From Mycobacterium decipiens (GTDB taxonomy: Bacteria > Actinomycetota > Actinomycetes > Mycobacteriales > Mycobacteriaceae): a DNA stretch of 64,000 nucleotides. Numbering within the stretch: position 1 is the first letter of the stretch; each line of letters begins with the position of its first letter. Made by a program: the position numbers and the translations under genes. The notes under the pieces were generated by a model, which saw nothing but the letters and a program-made list of their open reading frames with translations, did no database searches and had not been told where the DNA came from. Positions 29,501 through 39,248 of this stretch are shown here, in pieces. Location: contig NZ_OY970459.1 of NCBI RefSeq assembly GCF_963853665.1, forward strand, positions 1,364,001 to 1,428,000, written 5' to 3'.

Positions 29501-29704
29501 ATGCCAGGCAAGGAAATCGATCGGGTCCGGGCGACCAGTGCGCTCGCAGTGATCAGGCAGCACCCGGTAATGGTGTTATTCGTGCTGTCGCCGGTGCTCG
29601 CCGGATTGGGTGTCATCTGGTGGCTCGCCGGCGCTGGCTGGGCTATCGCGGCGGCCCTGGTGCTGCTGGTCGCCGGCGGAGCCATGGTCGTCCTCAAGCG
29701 CTGA
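29501..29704 (+). CDS. Small two-helix membrane protein
   Basis: A 67-residue protein from the ATG at 29501, with AAGG just before and a 41-base gap from the HNH gene. A basic N-terminus (KEIDRVRATSALAVIRQHP) precedes two hydrophobic segments: VMVLFVLSPVLAGLGVIWWLA and GWAIAAALVLLVAGGAMVVL. There are no motifs to suggest function. It is followed at once (10 bases) by agpS, with which it may be co-transcribed. Confidence 0.7.
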   Translation: MPGKEIDRVRATSALAVIRQHPVMVLFVLSPVLAGLGVIWWLAGAGWAIAAALVLLVAGGAMVVLKR

Positions 29705-29714
29705 CACCGTCGGC

Positions 29715-31298
29715 ATGCGTTCCTGGTGGGGTTGGGGCACGGTCGAGGACGCGCTCTCCGAGCGCGAGACGCGCGAACTAGTGTCCCGGGTCGCCGCGTT
29801 GCTGTCCGGAGCGGACCTGACCGACCACCCGCCGCCGGACCCGACCGCGCTCGGCGTCGCGGCCCCACGGATCACCCCGCCGGCATCGCTGGCCGCGCTC
29901 TGCTCGACTGATCCTGTCGACCGGGCTGGACACGCCCGCGGCAAGGCGTTTCGCGACGTCGCACGCAACCTGCAGGGCCAGCTTGAGCACCTCCCCGACC
30001 TGATCGCCCGACCGCGCAGCGAGCAAGACCTGGTTGACGTGCTCGATTGGTGTGCGTGCGGGGAAATTTCGGTCATCCCGTACGGCGGCGGCAGCTCAGT
30101 GGTCGGCGGCGTCGAGCCACGCTTCGACGAGCCGGCGGTCACGATGGACGTCACCGCCATGGGCGCGGTGCTGGAGATCGATCGCGTCAGCCGCGCTGCG
30201 CGCATCCAGGCGGGTGCGCTCGGTCCGGCGCTCGAGGACCAGCTTCGCCCCCACGATCTGACCCTGCGTCACTTCCCACAGTCCTTCGGGTTCTCGACTC
30301 TCGGCGGTTGGTTGGCCACCCGCGCCGGCGGGCATTTCGCCACGCTCTATACCCACATCGACGACCTGACCGAATCGCTGCGGGTCGTCACTCCGGCCGG
30401 AATCAGCGAATCGCGGCGGCTGCCCGGATCCGGCGCTGGGCCATCCCATGACCGGCTGTTCCTCGGGTCCGAGGGGACGCTCGGCATCATCACCGAGGCG
30501 TGGATGCGGTTGCAAAACCGTCCCCGGTGGCAGGTCACGGCGTCAGTGGCGTTCGACGATTGGGCCGCCGCGGTCACCGCGACCCGAACGATTGCGCAGG
30601 CCGGGCTTTACCCGGCGAACTGCCGGCTGCTGGATCCGGCCGAGGCGTTCCTGAACGCCGGCACGCCGGTCGGCGGCGGGCTGTTAGTGCTGGCGTTCGA
30701 ATCGGCTGACCACCCTATTGACCCGTGGCTTGACCGCGCCGTGGTGATCACCGCCGAACACGGCGGCACCGTGATCGCGCGGCGCAGTCGCGAAACTACA
30801 AGTGACGCAACCGAACACGACGCCGCTACGAACTGGCGCTCCGCTTTTCTGCGGATGCCGTATCAACGAGACGCGCTGGCCCGCCGCGCAGTCATCGCCG
30901 AGACGTTCGAAACCGCGTGCACCTGGGCCGGATTCGATGCGCTGCATGCCGCAGTGACCGATGCCGCCCGGGCGGCGATCGGAAAGGTCTGCGGGACCGG
31001 GGCGGTGACCTGCCGGTTCACCCATGTCTACCCCGACGGACCGGCGCCCTACTACGGCATCTACGCCGGTGGGAGTTGGGGATCGCTCGACGTGCAGTGG
31101 GACGAGATCAAGGCCGCCGTGTCGGAGGCGATCAGCGCCACCGGCGGTACCATCACCCACCACCACGCGGTCGGTCGCGACCATCGCCCCTGGTACGACC
31201 GGCAGCGTCCCGACCCGTTCGCCGCAGCCCTGCGGGCAGCGAAGTCCGCACTCGACCCGGCCGGGATCCTCAACCCGGGGGTGCTGTTCGGTCCCTGA
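29715..31298 (+). CDS. agpS: FAD-linked oxidase of the alkyldihydroxyacetonephosphate synthase type
   Basis: A 527-residue FAD enzyme of the VAO/PCMH family, same length as Rv3107c. FAD-binding segment: VIPYGGGSSVVGGVEP near residue 118 and SFGFSTLGGWLATRAGGHFA near residue 195. The C-terminal cap includes CRFTHVYPDGPAPYYGIYAGG and THHHAVGRDHRPW, where the HHH motif matches the active-site histidines of AGPS. In eukaryotes the enzyme forms the ether bond of plasmalogens; whether mycobacteria make ether lipids with it is unproven. I chose the ATG at 29715 because MRSWWGWGTVEDAL is the family start. Convergent with fprA, whose stop is at the next base. Confidence 0.93.
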   Translation: MRSWWGWGTVEDALSERETRELVSRVAALLSGADLTDHPPPDPTALGVAAPRITPPASLAALCSTDPVDRAGHARGKAFRDVARNLQGQLEHLPDLIARPRSEQDLVDVLDWCACGEISVIPYGGGSSVVGGVEPRFDEPAVTMDVTAMGAVLEIDRVSRAARIQAGALGPALEDQLRPHDLTLRHFPQSFGFSTLGGWLATRAGGHFATLYTHIDDLTESLRVVTPAGISESRRLPGSGAGPSHDRLFLGSEGTLGIITEAWMRLQNRPRWQVTASVAFDDWAAAVTATRTIAQAGLYPANCRLLDPAEAFLNAGTPVGGGLLVLAFESADHPIDPWLDRAVVITAEHGGTVIARRSRETTSDATEHDAATNWRSAFLRMPYQRDALARRAVIAETFETACTWAGFDALHAAVTDAARAAIGKVCGTGAVTCRFTHVYPDGPAPYYGIYAGGSWGSLDVQWDEIKAAVSEAISATGGTITHHHAVGRDHRPWYDRQRPDPFAAALRAAKSALDPAGILNPGVLFGP

Positions 31299-32675
31299 TC
31301 AGCCGTGCCCAATCCGCAGCAGCTCGGCCAGGCTCGGCAATTTGACCCGGGGACGCCCGTGCGGTTCGCCCGCCGCCCGCTCGAAGTGGTCGATGGCCTG
31401 CCAGTGCTCGGAGGTCACCAGTTTCGGTTGGCGTGCGGCCAGCCAATCGATCAGCTTGTCGGCATGGTCGGCAGCGAAATCGGCCAGGCCGTTGTCCCCG
31501 GCACCGGCAAGATCCTTGATCAAGGTGTCCACGGTGTCCTGGGAGTCCTTCTTGTTGGTCCCGATCACTCCGGTCGGCCCGCGCTTGATCCACCCGACGA
31601 CGTATTCGTTGCGGCTGCCGTCGATTCGGCCGCCGGTGTTGGGGATGGTCCCGCTCTTGTCGTCGAAGGGCAGCCCGGGCGTGGGCACACCGCGGTAGCC
31701 GACCGACCGCACGACGAGCTGAACCGGCAGCTCCTCGCGTTCGCCGGTGTCCTTGGCTGCCACCCGCCCGCTGCTGTCGGAGACCAGCTCGTTGCGGCCC
31801 AGCACGATCCGCTCCACCTTGCCGTCGCCTCGGATCTCGATCGGAGAGGTCAGGAACCGGAACACCATGCGGCGGTGTCCCGGGCGGGGTTCGCGGCCCG
31901 CATAGCCGCGCAACACCTTGATGTTTTGCTTGCAGACCTTGCCCACCGCGGCCGCGTCCTCGTCGGTAATGCCGTCCAGGTCCGCCGGGTCGATCACCAC
32001 GTCAACCCCGTCGAGGTCGGCCAGCTCGCGCAGCTCCAGCGTGGTGAACGCGGCCTGTAGCGGGCCTCGCCGGCCGACGATCACCACTTCCTCCACACCG
32101 CGTGGGCGCAGCGACGCCAAGGCGTGGTCGGCGATATCGGTGCGGGCCAGCTCTTCGGGATCGGTGATCAGAATGCGTGCGACGTCCAGCGCGACGTTTC
32201 CATTGCCAATGACGACGGCTCGGGCACCCGACAGATCCGGTGCCACCCGCTCAAAACTTGGGTGCGCGTTGTACCAGCCCACGAAGTCGACCGCGGCGAT
32301 ACTGCCCGGCAGGTCCTCGCCGGGGATGTGCAACGCACGATCGGACTGCGCGCCGACAGCGTAGATCACGGCGTCGTAGTGCTCGGCCAGTTCGGCGGAC
32401 TGGACGTGTTCGCCCACGACCACGTTGCCGAAAAAGCGGAAGCGGGGGTCTTCGGCCGTGTTCTCGAACTGTTTGCTGATCGACTTGATCTTGGGGTGAT
32501 CCGGCGCGACCCCGGAGCGCACCAGCCCCCAGGGCGTCGGCAACATCTCCAGCATGTCGACGGCCACGTCGATCTCCTCGGACGTGTCGGCGGCCTTCAG
32601 CAAAGATGCCGCGGCGAAGAACCCCGACGGTCCGGAGCCGACGATGGCTATGTGATACGGGTGGTACTGGCGCAT
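31299..32675 (-). CDS. fprA: NADPH-ferredoxin reductase FprA
   Basis: A 458-residue adrenodoxin-reductase-type flavoenzyme that passes electrons from NADPH through FAD to ferredoxins, for example for cytochromes P450. The FAD Rossmann motif is HIAIVGSGPSGFFAAASLL at the N-terminus, MLPTPWGLVRSGVAPDHPKIK follows, and the NADPH Rossmann motif is RAVVIGNGNVALDVARIL near residue 160, with RRGPLQAAFT after it. The start is the ATG at 32675 (MRQYHPYH). The open frame continues to 32978 but overlaps the divergent prfB. Only about 100 bases separate the two starts. Confidence 0.96.
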   Translation of the reverse strand: MRQYHPYHIAIVGSGPSGFFAAASLLKAADTSEEIDVAVDMLEMLPTPWGLVRSGVAPDHPKIKSISKQFENTAEDPRFRFFGNVVVGEHVQSAELAEHYDAVIYAVGAQSDRALHIPGEDLPGSIAAVDFVGWYNAHPSFERVAPDLSGARAVVIGNGNVALDVARILITDPEELARTDIADHALASLRPRGVEEVVIVGRRGPLQAAFTTLELRELADLDGVDVVIDPADLDGITDEDAAAVGKVCKQNIKVLRGYAGREPRPGHRRMVFRFLTSPIEIRGDGKVERIVLGRNELVSDSSGRVAAKDTGEREELPVQLVVRSVGYRGVPTPGLPFDDKSGTIPNTGGRIDGSRNEYVVGWIKRGPTGVIGTNKKDSQDTVDTLIKDLAGAGDNGLADFAADHADKLIDWLAARQPKLVTSEHWQAIDHFERAAGEPHGRPRVKLPSLAELLRIGHG

Positions 32676-32777
32676 ACGCGAGCCTTCTGTTTGTGCCCGG
32701 CTGCGGCGCATGGGGCTGTGAAACGGATGGGCCGCAGTCGCGCGGTGCACACGATGGTCATCTGATGCTAAACGCTG

Positions 32778-33914
32778 ATGCCGGTAACGTTGGCGGCTGT
32801 GGACCCAGATCGTCAAGCCGACATCGCCGCCCTTGACTCCACCCTGACCACGGTGGAGCGGGTGCTCGATGTGGACGGTCTGCGCAGCCGCATCGAGAAG
32901 CTGGAGCACGAGGCGTCCGATCCAAAGTTGTGGGACGACCAAGCCCGCGCGCAGCGGGTGACCAGTGAGCTGTCCCACACCCAGGGGGAGCTGCGGCGCG
33001 TCGAGGACCTACGGCGCCGCCTGGACGACCTGCCGGTGCTCTACGAGCTGGCCGCCGAGGAAGAAGGTGCGGCCGCCACCGAAGCGCTCGCGGAGGCCGA
33101 CGCGGAGCTCACGGCGCTGCGCGCCGACATCGAGGCCACCGAGGTTCGCACCCTGCTGTCGGGTGAATACGACGAGCGTGAGGCGCTGGTCACAATCCGG
33201 TCCGGCGCGGGCGGCGTGGATGCCGCCGACTGGGCCGAGATGCTGCTGCGGATGTATATCCGATGGGCCGAGCAGCACAAATACGCCGTCGAGGTGTTCG
33301 ATACCTCCTACGCGGAGGAAGCCGGGATCAAAAGCGCCACATTTGCCGTGCACGCACCCTTCGCATACGGGACGTTGTCGGTCGAACATGGCACCCACCG
33401 GCTGGTGCGGATCAGCCCGTTCGACAACCAGAGCCGGCGACAGACGTCGTTCGCCGAAGTCGAAGTGCTGCCGGTGGTGGAGACCACCGACCACATCGAC
33501 ATCCCCGAGGGTGACGTCCGGGTCGACGTGTACCGCTCCAGCGGGCCCGGTGGGCAGTCGGTGAACACGACGGATTCGGCGGTGCGGCTCACCCACATTC
33601 CCACCGGTATCGTGGTCACCTGCCAGAACGAGAAATCGCAGCTGCAGAACAAGGTGGCGGCGATGCGGGTTCTTCAGGCAAAGTTGTTGGAACGCAAGCG
33701 CTCAGAAGAACGCGCGGAGCTCGACGCATTGAAGGGGGAGGGCGGCAGCTCCTGGGGTAACCAGATGCGTTCCTACGTGCTGCACCCCTATCAGATGGTC
33801 AAGGATCTGCGAACCGAGTTCGAGGTCGGCAATCCGGCGGCGGTTCTGGACGGAGACATCGACGGATTCCTGGAAGCGGGGATCCGCTGGCGCAATCGAC
33901 GAGATGACGATTAG
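32778..33914 (+). CDS. prfB: Peptide chain release factor 2
   Basis: Class I release factor that recognises UGA/UAA. 378 residues. The stop-codon-recognition SPF motif is in [15 protein letters not shown] and the peptidyl-hydrolysis GGQ motif in [19 protein letters not shown]. The N-terminus ([23 protein letters not shown]) is the family helix. The start could be the ATG at 32778 or the GTG at 32799, just before DPDRQ; the first gives the M. tuberculosis length. There is no in-frame UGA or programmed frameshift such as in E. coli prfB. The TAG overlaps the start of the channel gene. Confidence 0.97.
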   Translation: MPVTLAAVDPDRQADIAALDSTLTTVERVLDVDGLRSRIEKLEHEASDPKLWDDQARAQRVTSELSHTQGELRRVEDLRRRLDDLPVLYELAAEEEGAAATEALAEADAELTALRADIEATEVRTLLSGEYDEREALVTIRSGAGGVDAADWAEMLLRMYIRWAEQHKYAVEVFDTSYAEEAGIKSATFAVHAPFAYGTLSVEHGTHRLVRISPFDNQSRRQTSFAEVEVLPVVETTDHIDIPEGDVRVDVYRSSGPGGQSVNTTDSAVRLTHIPTGIVVTCQNEKSQLQNKVAAMRVLQAKLLERKRSEERAELDALKGEGGSSWGNQMRSYVLHPYQMVKDLRTEFEVGNPAAVLDGDIDGFLEAGIRWRNRRDDD

Positions 33915-34875
33915 CAGCACTACCCTTGCCGCCTCGATTGCGCAGGGTTGGCATGACTTCTGGCACGGTGCGATAGGCGAATGGATCCTCAACCGGGGTT
34001 TGCGCATCGCCATGCTGCTGATCGCGGCGGTGCTGGCGGCCCGCTTCGTGACCTGGGTTGCCAACCGGGTGAGCCAGCGCCTCGATCTGGGGTTCGCCGA
34101 AAGTGATGCGTTGGTGCGCTCGGAGGCGACCAAGCACCGCCAGGCCGTCGCGTCGGTGATCTCGTGGGTGTCGATAGTTCTCATCTATGTCGTCGTCGTG
34201 TACGAGATCATCGATATCTTGCCGGTTCCGGTCGGTTCGTTGGTGGGGCCGGCGGCCGTGTTGGGCGCAGCGCTGGGCTTCGGCGCCCAGCGCGTGGTGC
34301 AGGACCTGCTGGCCGGGTTCTTCATCATCGTGGAGAAGCAGTACGGATTCGGTGATCTGGTCGAACTCAGCATGGTGGGTTCGCCGGAGAATGCCGCCGG
34401 CACGGTCGAGGAAGTCACGCTGCGGGTGACCAAGCTGCGTTCCAGCGACGGCGAGGTCTTCACCGTACCCAACGGCAACATTGTCAAGTCCATCAACCTG
34501 TCCAAGGACTGGGCACGCGCGGTCGTGGACATCCCCGTCCCGACCGGCGCCGATCTCGGCCGGGTCAACGAGGTCCTACACCAGGAGTGTGGGCACGCCC
34601 GCGACGACGAACTACTGGGCGAGCTGTTGTTGGATGAGCCCACAGTGATGGGCGTGGAGCGGATCGAGGTGGACACCGTCACCCTCCGGTTGGTGGCCCG
34701 CACCCTGCCCGGCAAGCAGTTCGAGGCGGGCCGGCAGTTGCGAGTGTTGGTGATCCGCGCGCTCTCCCGCGCCGGTATCGTCACCGCGGCCGATGCGCAG
34801 GCCGAGGTGAGAGCCATCGTCCATCCGGCCACCGCTGCCGGCGCGGCGGACCAGACTGCGGGCCCGGAGCAGTAG
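33904..34875 (+). CDS. Mechanosensitive ion channel (MscS family; Rv3104c orthologue)
   Basis: A 323-residue MscS-type channel. Hydrophobic segments at about residues 34-52 ([21 protein letters not shown]), 80-100 ([21 protein letters not shown]) and 110-130 ([37 protein letters not shown]). The third is the pore helix with its conserved GAALGFGAQ motif. The following beta domain is typical ([26 protein letters not shown]). The start overlaps the prfB stop by 11 bases. It probably releases solutes on hypo-osmotic shock. Start and end match the conserved prfB-mscS-ftsE order of mycobacteria. Confidence 0.94.
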   Translation: MTISSTTLAASIAQGWHDFWHGAIGEWILNRGLRIAMLLIAAVLAARFVTWVANRVSQRLDLGFAESDALVRSEATKHRQAVASVISWVSIVLIYVVVVYEIIDILPVPVGSLVGPAAVLGAALGFGAQRVVQDLLAGFFIIVEKQYGFGDLVELSMVGSPENAAGTVEEVTLRVTKLRSSDGEVFTVPNGNIVKSINLSKDWARAVVDIPVPTGADLGRVNEVLHQECGHARDDELLGELLLDEPTVMGVERIEVDTVTLRLVARTLPGKQFEAGRQLRVLVIRALSRAGIVTAADAQAEVRAIVHPATAAGAADQTAGPEQ

Positions 34876-34877
34876 CG

Positions 34878-35300
34878 GTGAAGCTCAGCAACCAGAAACG
34901 GCGCTGGCCGGGCTACCTGTTCGGCCGGGTGCGCACGTCGACCCTGGTGTTGATCGTGGCGTTCCTGGCAGTTTGGTGGGTCTACGAGACGTACGGGCCG
35001 CAGCAACCGGCTCCCAAGGACACCGCGCCGACCCAGGTGGTGCCGCCGGGCTTCGTGCCCGATCCCGACTACACCTGGGTGCCGCGCACCCGAGTGCAAC
35101 CACCCACCGTCAAGGTGACGCCGACCACCACGCCCAGCCCGCCGGAAACTCCGACCAGCCCGCCGGAAACCACGCCCAGCCCGCCGCCGTTTGGGCCGCT
35201 GCCGTTTGAGCTGCCGCCGCCGTTCGGCCCGGGCCCCACGACCCCAACATCACCGGCACCGCTACCGCAGCCCGAACCGGGTCCGGCGGGCAACTCCTAG
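34878..35300 (+). CDS. Proline-rich membrane-anchored protein (Rv3103c orthologue)
   Basis: A 140-residue protein with a GTG start, two bases after the MscS gene. A short basic N-terminus ([19 protein letters not shown]) is followed by one transmembrane segment ([18 protein letters not shown]) and a long tail rich in Pro, Thr and Ser with (S/T)PPET repeats. The tail is likely extracytoplasmic and may reach into the cell wall. It is conserved next to ftsEX in mycobacteria, so a cell-wall role is plausible but unproven. Confidence 0.88.
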   Translation: MKLSNQKRRWPGYLFGRVRTSTLVLIVAFLAVWWVYETYGPQQPAPKDTAPTQVVPPGFVPDPDYTWVPRTRVQPPTVKVTPTTTPSPPETPTSPPETTPSPPPFGPLPFELPPPFGPGPTTPTSPAPLPQPEPGPAGNS

Positions 35301-35370
35301 CTCAACCACGGGCCACCGGCCCGTTAATTTCGCCTACCAGCGAAAGTCACCGCTACACTGGCGTGCCGTG

Positions 35371-36060
35371 ATGATCACCCTGGACCATGTCACCAAGCAG
35401 TACAAGTCGTCGGCGCGTCCCGCGTTGGACGACATCAACGTCAAGATCGACAAGGGTGAGTTCGTCTTCCTGATCGGCCCGTCGGGTTCGGGCAAGTCGA
35501 CCTTCATGCGGCTGCTGCTGGCCGCGGAGACGCCGACCAGCGGTGATGTCCGGGTCTCGAAGTTTCATGTCAACAAACTCCGCGGTCGCCACGTACCGAA
35601 GCTGCGTCAGGTGATTGGCTGCGTCTTCCAGGACTTTCGGTTGTTGCAGCAGAAGACGGTGTACGACAACGTGGCCTTCGCACTGGAGGTGATCGGCAAA
35701 CGCACCGACGCGATCAACCGGGTGGTGCCCGAGGTGCTCGAGACGGTCGGTCTGTCCGGCAAAGCCAACCGGCTGCCCGACGAGTTGTCAGGCGGCGAGC
35801 AACAGCGCGTTGCGATTGCCCGCGCATTTGTCAACCGGCCTTTGGTACTACTGGCCGACGAGCCCACGGGCAACCTCGACCCGGAAACCAGTAAGGACAT
35901 CATGGATTTATTGGAGCGAATCAACCGCACCGGCACGACGGTGCTGATGGCTACCCACGACCACCACATCGTCGACTCGATGCGGCAGCGAGTGGTTGAG
36001 CTGTCGCTGGGCCGGCTGGTGCGTGACGAACAGCGTGGCGTCTACGGGATGGATCGCTAA
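35371..36060 (+). CDS. ftsE: Cell-division ATP-binding protein FtsE
   Basis: ABC ATPase of the FtsEX complex, which couples ATP hydrolysis at the septum to activation of peptidoglycan hydrolases (RipC in M. tuberculosis). 229 residues from the ATG at 35371. Walker A is GPSGSGKST near residue 38, the Q-loop is VFQDFRLL, the ABC signature is [14 protein letters not shown], Walker B is [13 protein letters not shown] and the switch His is in [10 protein letters not shown]. The frame is open upstream, but that part lies in the Rv3103c gene region and has no ABC character. The stop is immediately followed by the ftsX GTG. Confidence 0.98.
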   Translation: MITLDHVTKQYKSSARPALDDINVKIDKGEFVFLIGPSGSGKSTFMRLLLAAETPTSGDVRVSKFHVNKLRGRHVPKLRQVIGCVFQDFRLLQQKTVYDNVAFALEVIGKRTDAINRVVPEVLETVGLSGKANRLPDELSGGEQQRVAIARAFVNRPLVLLADEPTGNLDPETSKDIMDLLERINRTGTTVLMATHDHHIVDSMRQRVVELSLGRLVRDEQRGVYGMDR

Positions 36061-36954
36061 GTGCGCTTCGGTTTCCTACTCAACGAGGTCCTTACCGGCT
36101 TTCGTCGCAATGTCACCATGACGATCGCGATGATCGTGACGACCGCGATCTCGATCGGCTTGTTCGGTGGTGGTTTGTTGGTCGTCCGGTTGGCCGATAG
36201 CTCCCGAGCCATCTATCTCGACCGGGTCGAATCCCAGGTCTTTCTCACCGACGATGTCTCCGCCAACGACCCGACCTGCGATGCCAACCCGTGTAAGGCG
36301 CTGCGGGCGCAGATCGAAAAGCGATCCGACGTCAAAGCGGTGCGTTTCCTCAACCGCCAGCAGGCCTACGACGACGCAATCCGCAAGTTCCCGCAGTTCA
36401 AGGACGTGGCGGGCAAGGATTCGTTCCCGGCGTCGTTCATCGTCAAGCTGGACAACCCCGAGCAGCATAAAGACTTTGACACCGCCATGCGGGGGCAGCC
36501 CGGCGTTCTCGACGTGCTCAATCAAAAAGAGCTGATCGACCGGCTGTTCGCGGTCCTGGACGGTTTGAGCAAAGCCGCGTTCGCCGTCGCGCTGGTGCAG
36601 GCCGTCGGGGCGATTCTGTTGATCGCCAATATGGTTCAGGTGGCCGCGTATACGCGGCGCACCGAGATCGGCATCATGCGCTTGGTCGGCGCCAGCCGCT
36701 GGTATACCCAGCTGCCCTTCCTGTTGGAGGCGATGCTGGCCGCGACGGTGGGGGTCGGCATCGCCGTCGCGGGCTTGATCGTGGTGCGGGCGATGTTCCT
36801 GGAGAATGCGCTGAACCAGTTCTATCAAGCCAATCTCGTTGCCAAGGTCGACTTTGCGGACATCCTGTTCATTTCCCCGTGGCTGTTGCTGGTGGGCGTG
36901 GCGATGTCCGGGTTGACGGCATACGTAACGTTGCGCATCTACGTGCGGCGCTAG
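36061..36954 (+). CDS. ftsX: Cell-division membrane protein FtsX
   Basis: Membrane partner of FtsE, 297 residues, GTG start directly after the ftsE TAA. Four transmembrane segments: about residues 22-42 ([22 protein letters not shown]), 175-195 ([21 protein letters not shown]), 222-245 ([23 protein letters not shown]) and the C-terminal [22 protein letters not shown]. The large extracellular loop between the first and second carries the pair of Cys in [13 protein letters not shown], typical of mycobacterial FtsX, which may form a disulfide. The [15 protein letters not shown] motif is typical of the family. Confidence 0.98.
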   Translation: MRFGFLLNEVLTGFRRNVTMTIAMIVTTAISIGLFGGGLLVVRLADSSRAIYLDRVESQVFLTDDVSANDPTCDANPCKALRAQIEKRSDVKAVRFLNRQQAYDDAIRKFPQFKDVAGKDSFPASFIVKLDNPEQHKDFDTAMRGQPGVLDVLNQKELIDRLFAVLDGLSKAAFAVALVQAVGAILLIANMVQVAAYTRRTEIGIMRLVGASRWYTQLPFLLEAMLAATVGVGIAVAGLIVVRAMFLENALNQFYQANLVAKVDFADILFISPWLLLVGVAMSGLTAYVTLRIYVRR

Positions 36955-36956
36955 CC

Positions 36957-37439
36957 GTGTCCAAGTCGTCGCATGGCGGCAGACGAATCGTCGCCACCAA
37001 TCGCAAAGCCCGGCACAACTATTCGATCATCGAGGTGTTCGAGGCCGGGGTAGCGCTGCAAGGCACCGAGGTGAAGAGCCTGCGGGAAGGGCAGGCGTCG
37101 CTGGCCGATTCGTTCGCCACCGTCGACGACGGCGAAGTGTGGCTGCGCAACGTGCACATTCCCGAATACCGGCACGGCAGCTGGACCAACCACGAGCCGC
37201 GACGCAACCGCAAGCTGCTGTTGCATCGCCGCCAGATCGACACCCTGATCGGCAAGATCCGCGAAGGCAACTTTGCCCTGGTGCCGTTGGCGCTGTACTT
37301 CTCCGAGGGCAAGGTCAAGGTCGAGCTTGCGTTGGCACGAGGCAAGCAAGCCCGCGACAAACGCCAGGACATGGCCCGTCGCGATGCCCAGCGCGAAGTG
37401 CTGCGCGAGTTGGGTCGCCGCGCCAAGGGCATGACCTGA
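36957..37439 (+). CDS. smpB: SsrA-binding protein SmpB
   Basis: Protein partner of tmRNA in trans-translation. The product begins at the GTG at 36957 ([22 protein letters not shown]), 2 bases after the ftsX stop, and is 160 residues long like the M. tuberculosis protein. The OB-fold core shows [28 protein letters not shown] and [10 protein letters not shown]. The basic C-terminal tail ([26 protein letters not shown]) enters the mRNA channel of the ribosome. The gene for its RNA partner, ssrA, lies one gene downstream. Confidence 0.98.
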   Translation: MSKSSHGGRRIVATNRKARHNYSIIEVFEAGVALQGTEVKSLREGQASLADSFATVDDGEVWLRNVHIPEYRHGSWTNHEPRRNRKLLLHRRQIDTLIGKIREGNFALVPLALYFSEGKVKVELALARGKQARDKRQDMARRDAQREVLRELGRRAKGMT

Positions 37440-37476
37440 TCGAGCGCTCGGCGAGGCGAGGTTTAGCATCGCTTTC

Positions 37477-38328
37477 GTGACCAAACCGGGCCGTCCCCTT
37501 ACCGAGCTCGACAAGTCCGAGGTGCTGGGCGGGCTGTTCGCCGTATGGGATTCCCTCGATGCGCTGCTTGATGGACTGTCTGAGCCGGACTGGCGGGTGA
37601 CGAGTCCGCTGCCCGGTTGGGATGTCAAGGCGGTGGTGGCACACATCGTCGGTACCGAGTCGTTTCTGCTCGGCATCGCCGCACCCGAACCAGACGTCGA
37701 CGTCTCCGCGCTGGGGCATGTGCGCAACCCCATCGGCGTGATGAACGAGTGCTGGGTGCGACATCTCAGCGCAGAATCGGGTGCCGGCGTACTCGCGCGG
37801 TTTCGCGAAGTGACTGGTAGGCGGCGCAAGGCATTGGCGGGCCTTTCCGATGACGAATGGAACGCGGCGACTACGACGCCCTCCGGCCCGGACAGCTACG
37901 GGCGGTTCATGCGGATACGCACCTTCGACTGCTGGATGCACGAGCAGGACATCCGTGCTGCCCTGCAGCGCCCCTCTTCCGACGGTGACCTCGACGGGCC
38001 GGCGCCGCGACTGGCCCTTGATGAGATCGCGGCAACCATGGGGTTCGTCGTCGGCAAGCTGGCCAAAGCGCCCGACGGCTCCCGCGTGCTGTTCGAGCTG
38101 ACCGGCCCGCTGGCCCGTAGCATGCGCGTTGCTGTTGATGGTCGCGCCCAGGTGGTCGACGACTTCGGCGGGGCAGAGCCGACGGCGACGATCCGGCTGG
38201 ACGGGTTGCAGTTCACCCGGCTGGCCGGTGGGCGCCCGATGAGCCCGGCCCGCGACCAGGACGTGGAATTCGGCGGCGACAAAGACCTGGCAGCTCATAT
38301 CGTCGAGCGCCTGAACTTCGTGATCTGA
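37477..38328 (+). CDS. Mycothiol-dependent maleylpyruvate-isomerase-like DinB-fold protein (Rv3099c orthologue)
   Basis: A 283-residue protein with an N-terminal DinB four-helix-bundle domain of the MDMPI type (LFAVWDSLDALLDGLSEPDWRVTSPLPGWDVKAVVAHIVGTESFLLG). The conserved His in HIVGTE and the later His in DCWMHEQDIRAAL fit the metal site. A C-terminal sterol-carrier-like domain follows (VLFELTGPLARSMRVAVDGRAQVV ... TIRLDGLQFTRLAGGR). The family has mycothiol-dependent enzymes and many members of unknown role. GTG start. It lies between smpB and ssrA, as in M. tuberculosis. Confidence 0.9.
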   Translation: MTKPGRPLTELDKSEVLGGLFAVWDSLDALLDGLSEPDWRVTSPLPGWDVKAVVAHIVGTESFLLGIAAPEPDVDVSALGHVRNPIGVMNECWVRHLSAESGAGVLARFREVTGRRRKALAGLSDDEWNAATTTPSGPDSYGRFMRIRTFDCWMHEQDIRAALQRPSSDGDLDGPAPRLALDEIAATMGFVVGKLAKAPDGSRVLFELTGPLARSMRVAVDGRAQVVDDFGGAEPTATIRLDGLQFTRLAGGRPMSPARDQDVEFGGDKDLAAHIVERLNFVI

Positions 38329-38417
38329 TCGGGAAGTTTATTCAGTCGCCACTGGTTGTAATCGGCGTACTATGGGTTGTCCTGCCGAAGGTCGGCGGGA
38401 TGCGCAAAATCAGACAA

Positions 38418-38784
38418 GGGGCTGAACGGTTTCGACTTCGCGCATCGAATCAAGGGAAGCGTGCCGGTGCAGGCAAGAGACCACCGTAAGCGTCGTTGCA
38501 ACCATATAAGCGCCGATTCACATCAGCGCGACTACGCTCTCGCTGCCTAAGCGACGGCTAGTCTGTCAGACCGGGAACGCCCTCGGCCCGGACCCTGGCA
38601 TCAGCTAGAGGGATCCACCGATGAGTTCGGTCGCGGGACTCATCGGGACAACCACAGCGACTGGGATCGTCATCCTGGCTAGTTCGCGTGACCGGGAGAT
38701 CCGAGTAGAGGCATAGCGAACTGCGCACGGAGAAGCCTTGAGGGAATGCCGTAGGACCCGGGTTCGATTCCCGGCAGCTCCACC
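38418..38784 (+). ncRNA. ssrA: Transfer-messenger RNA (tmRNA)
   Basis: Rescues stalled ribosomes with SmpB. The 5' end GGGGCTGAACGG pairs with the 3' end CAGCTCC to form the tRNA-like acceptor stem, and the T-arm GGGTTCGATTCCC is present at the 3' side. The internal reading frame at 38512-38550 begins after AAGC and encodes the tag ADSHQRDYALAA followed by TAA, ending in the AA protease signal. The tRNA-like 3' end is the integration site of the adjoining element; integration kept the gene intact. The CCA end is not fully encoded (ACC then G). Confidence 0.97.
38769..38783 (+). repeat. attL: 15-bp direct repeat within the tmRNA 3' end
   Basis: TCCCGGCAGCTCCAC is repeated exactly at 41038-41052. 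This copy is the functional tmRNA 3' end. A duplication of a tRNA or tmRNA 3' end is the usual footprint of a tyrosine integrase. Confidence 0.85.
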
Positions 38785-39248
38785 GACTTCACCAGCACTT
38801 ATAAGGTCACCCTAAGACACCGTGTACACATGGTCTGCGAATTGTTTGATCGTCCATCGCCAGATGCCGCAACGGCGGGCCCTCGATGGCCCAGGAGAAA
38901 TGCCGGGAAGCGCTATCGGGGCCTATGTACGCAGAAGGCGGACGGAGTCCCAGTCGCAGGCCCGAGTCGGCGGTTGACTAGCAAACATTTCAGTCGAGAC
39001 TGCGACGAGTGCCGCCGCGACCAATGTAACGGTGTCCATGGGTTAGAGTGGCGGCGATTCGCCGCCCTTCACCACGCGGGGGCGCCAGTGTTCGGGTGGT
39101 CGCGATGCAACAGGCGTCGAACTTCGAGGTCGAACATTTCGGACCAGTACGAGTATGAAGACACGCGCGTCGGGACCCGCATGCAGCGGAGATCGTCGGA
39201 GTACTGTTTGGTCCGACGAAGTTTGTCGTTCATAGGGGTTCTGCGCAG
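38785..39248. other. 464 bases between ssrA and the ATPase gene
   Basis: No convincing gene. A 140-codon plus-strand frame (38830-39252) has no motifs and no clear ribosome-binding site. The segment should contain the promoter of the ATPase gene. A 17-codon frame near 39104 reads MQQASNFEVEHFGPVRV, which resembles the start of SMC-like ATPases but stops at once; probably chance or a decayed start. Confidence 0.45.

Noticed and set aside
32778..32900. Possible programmed +1 frameshift in prfB as in E. coli RF2
   Set aside because: The whole protein is encoded in one frame with no internal UGA.
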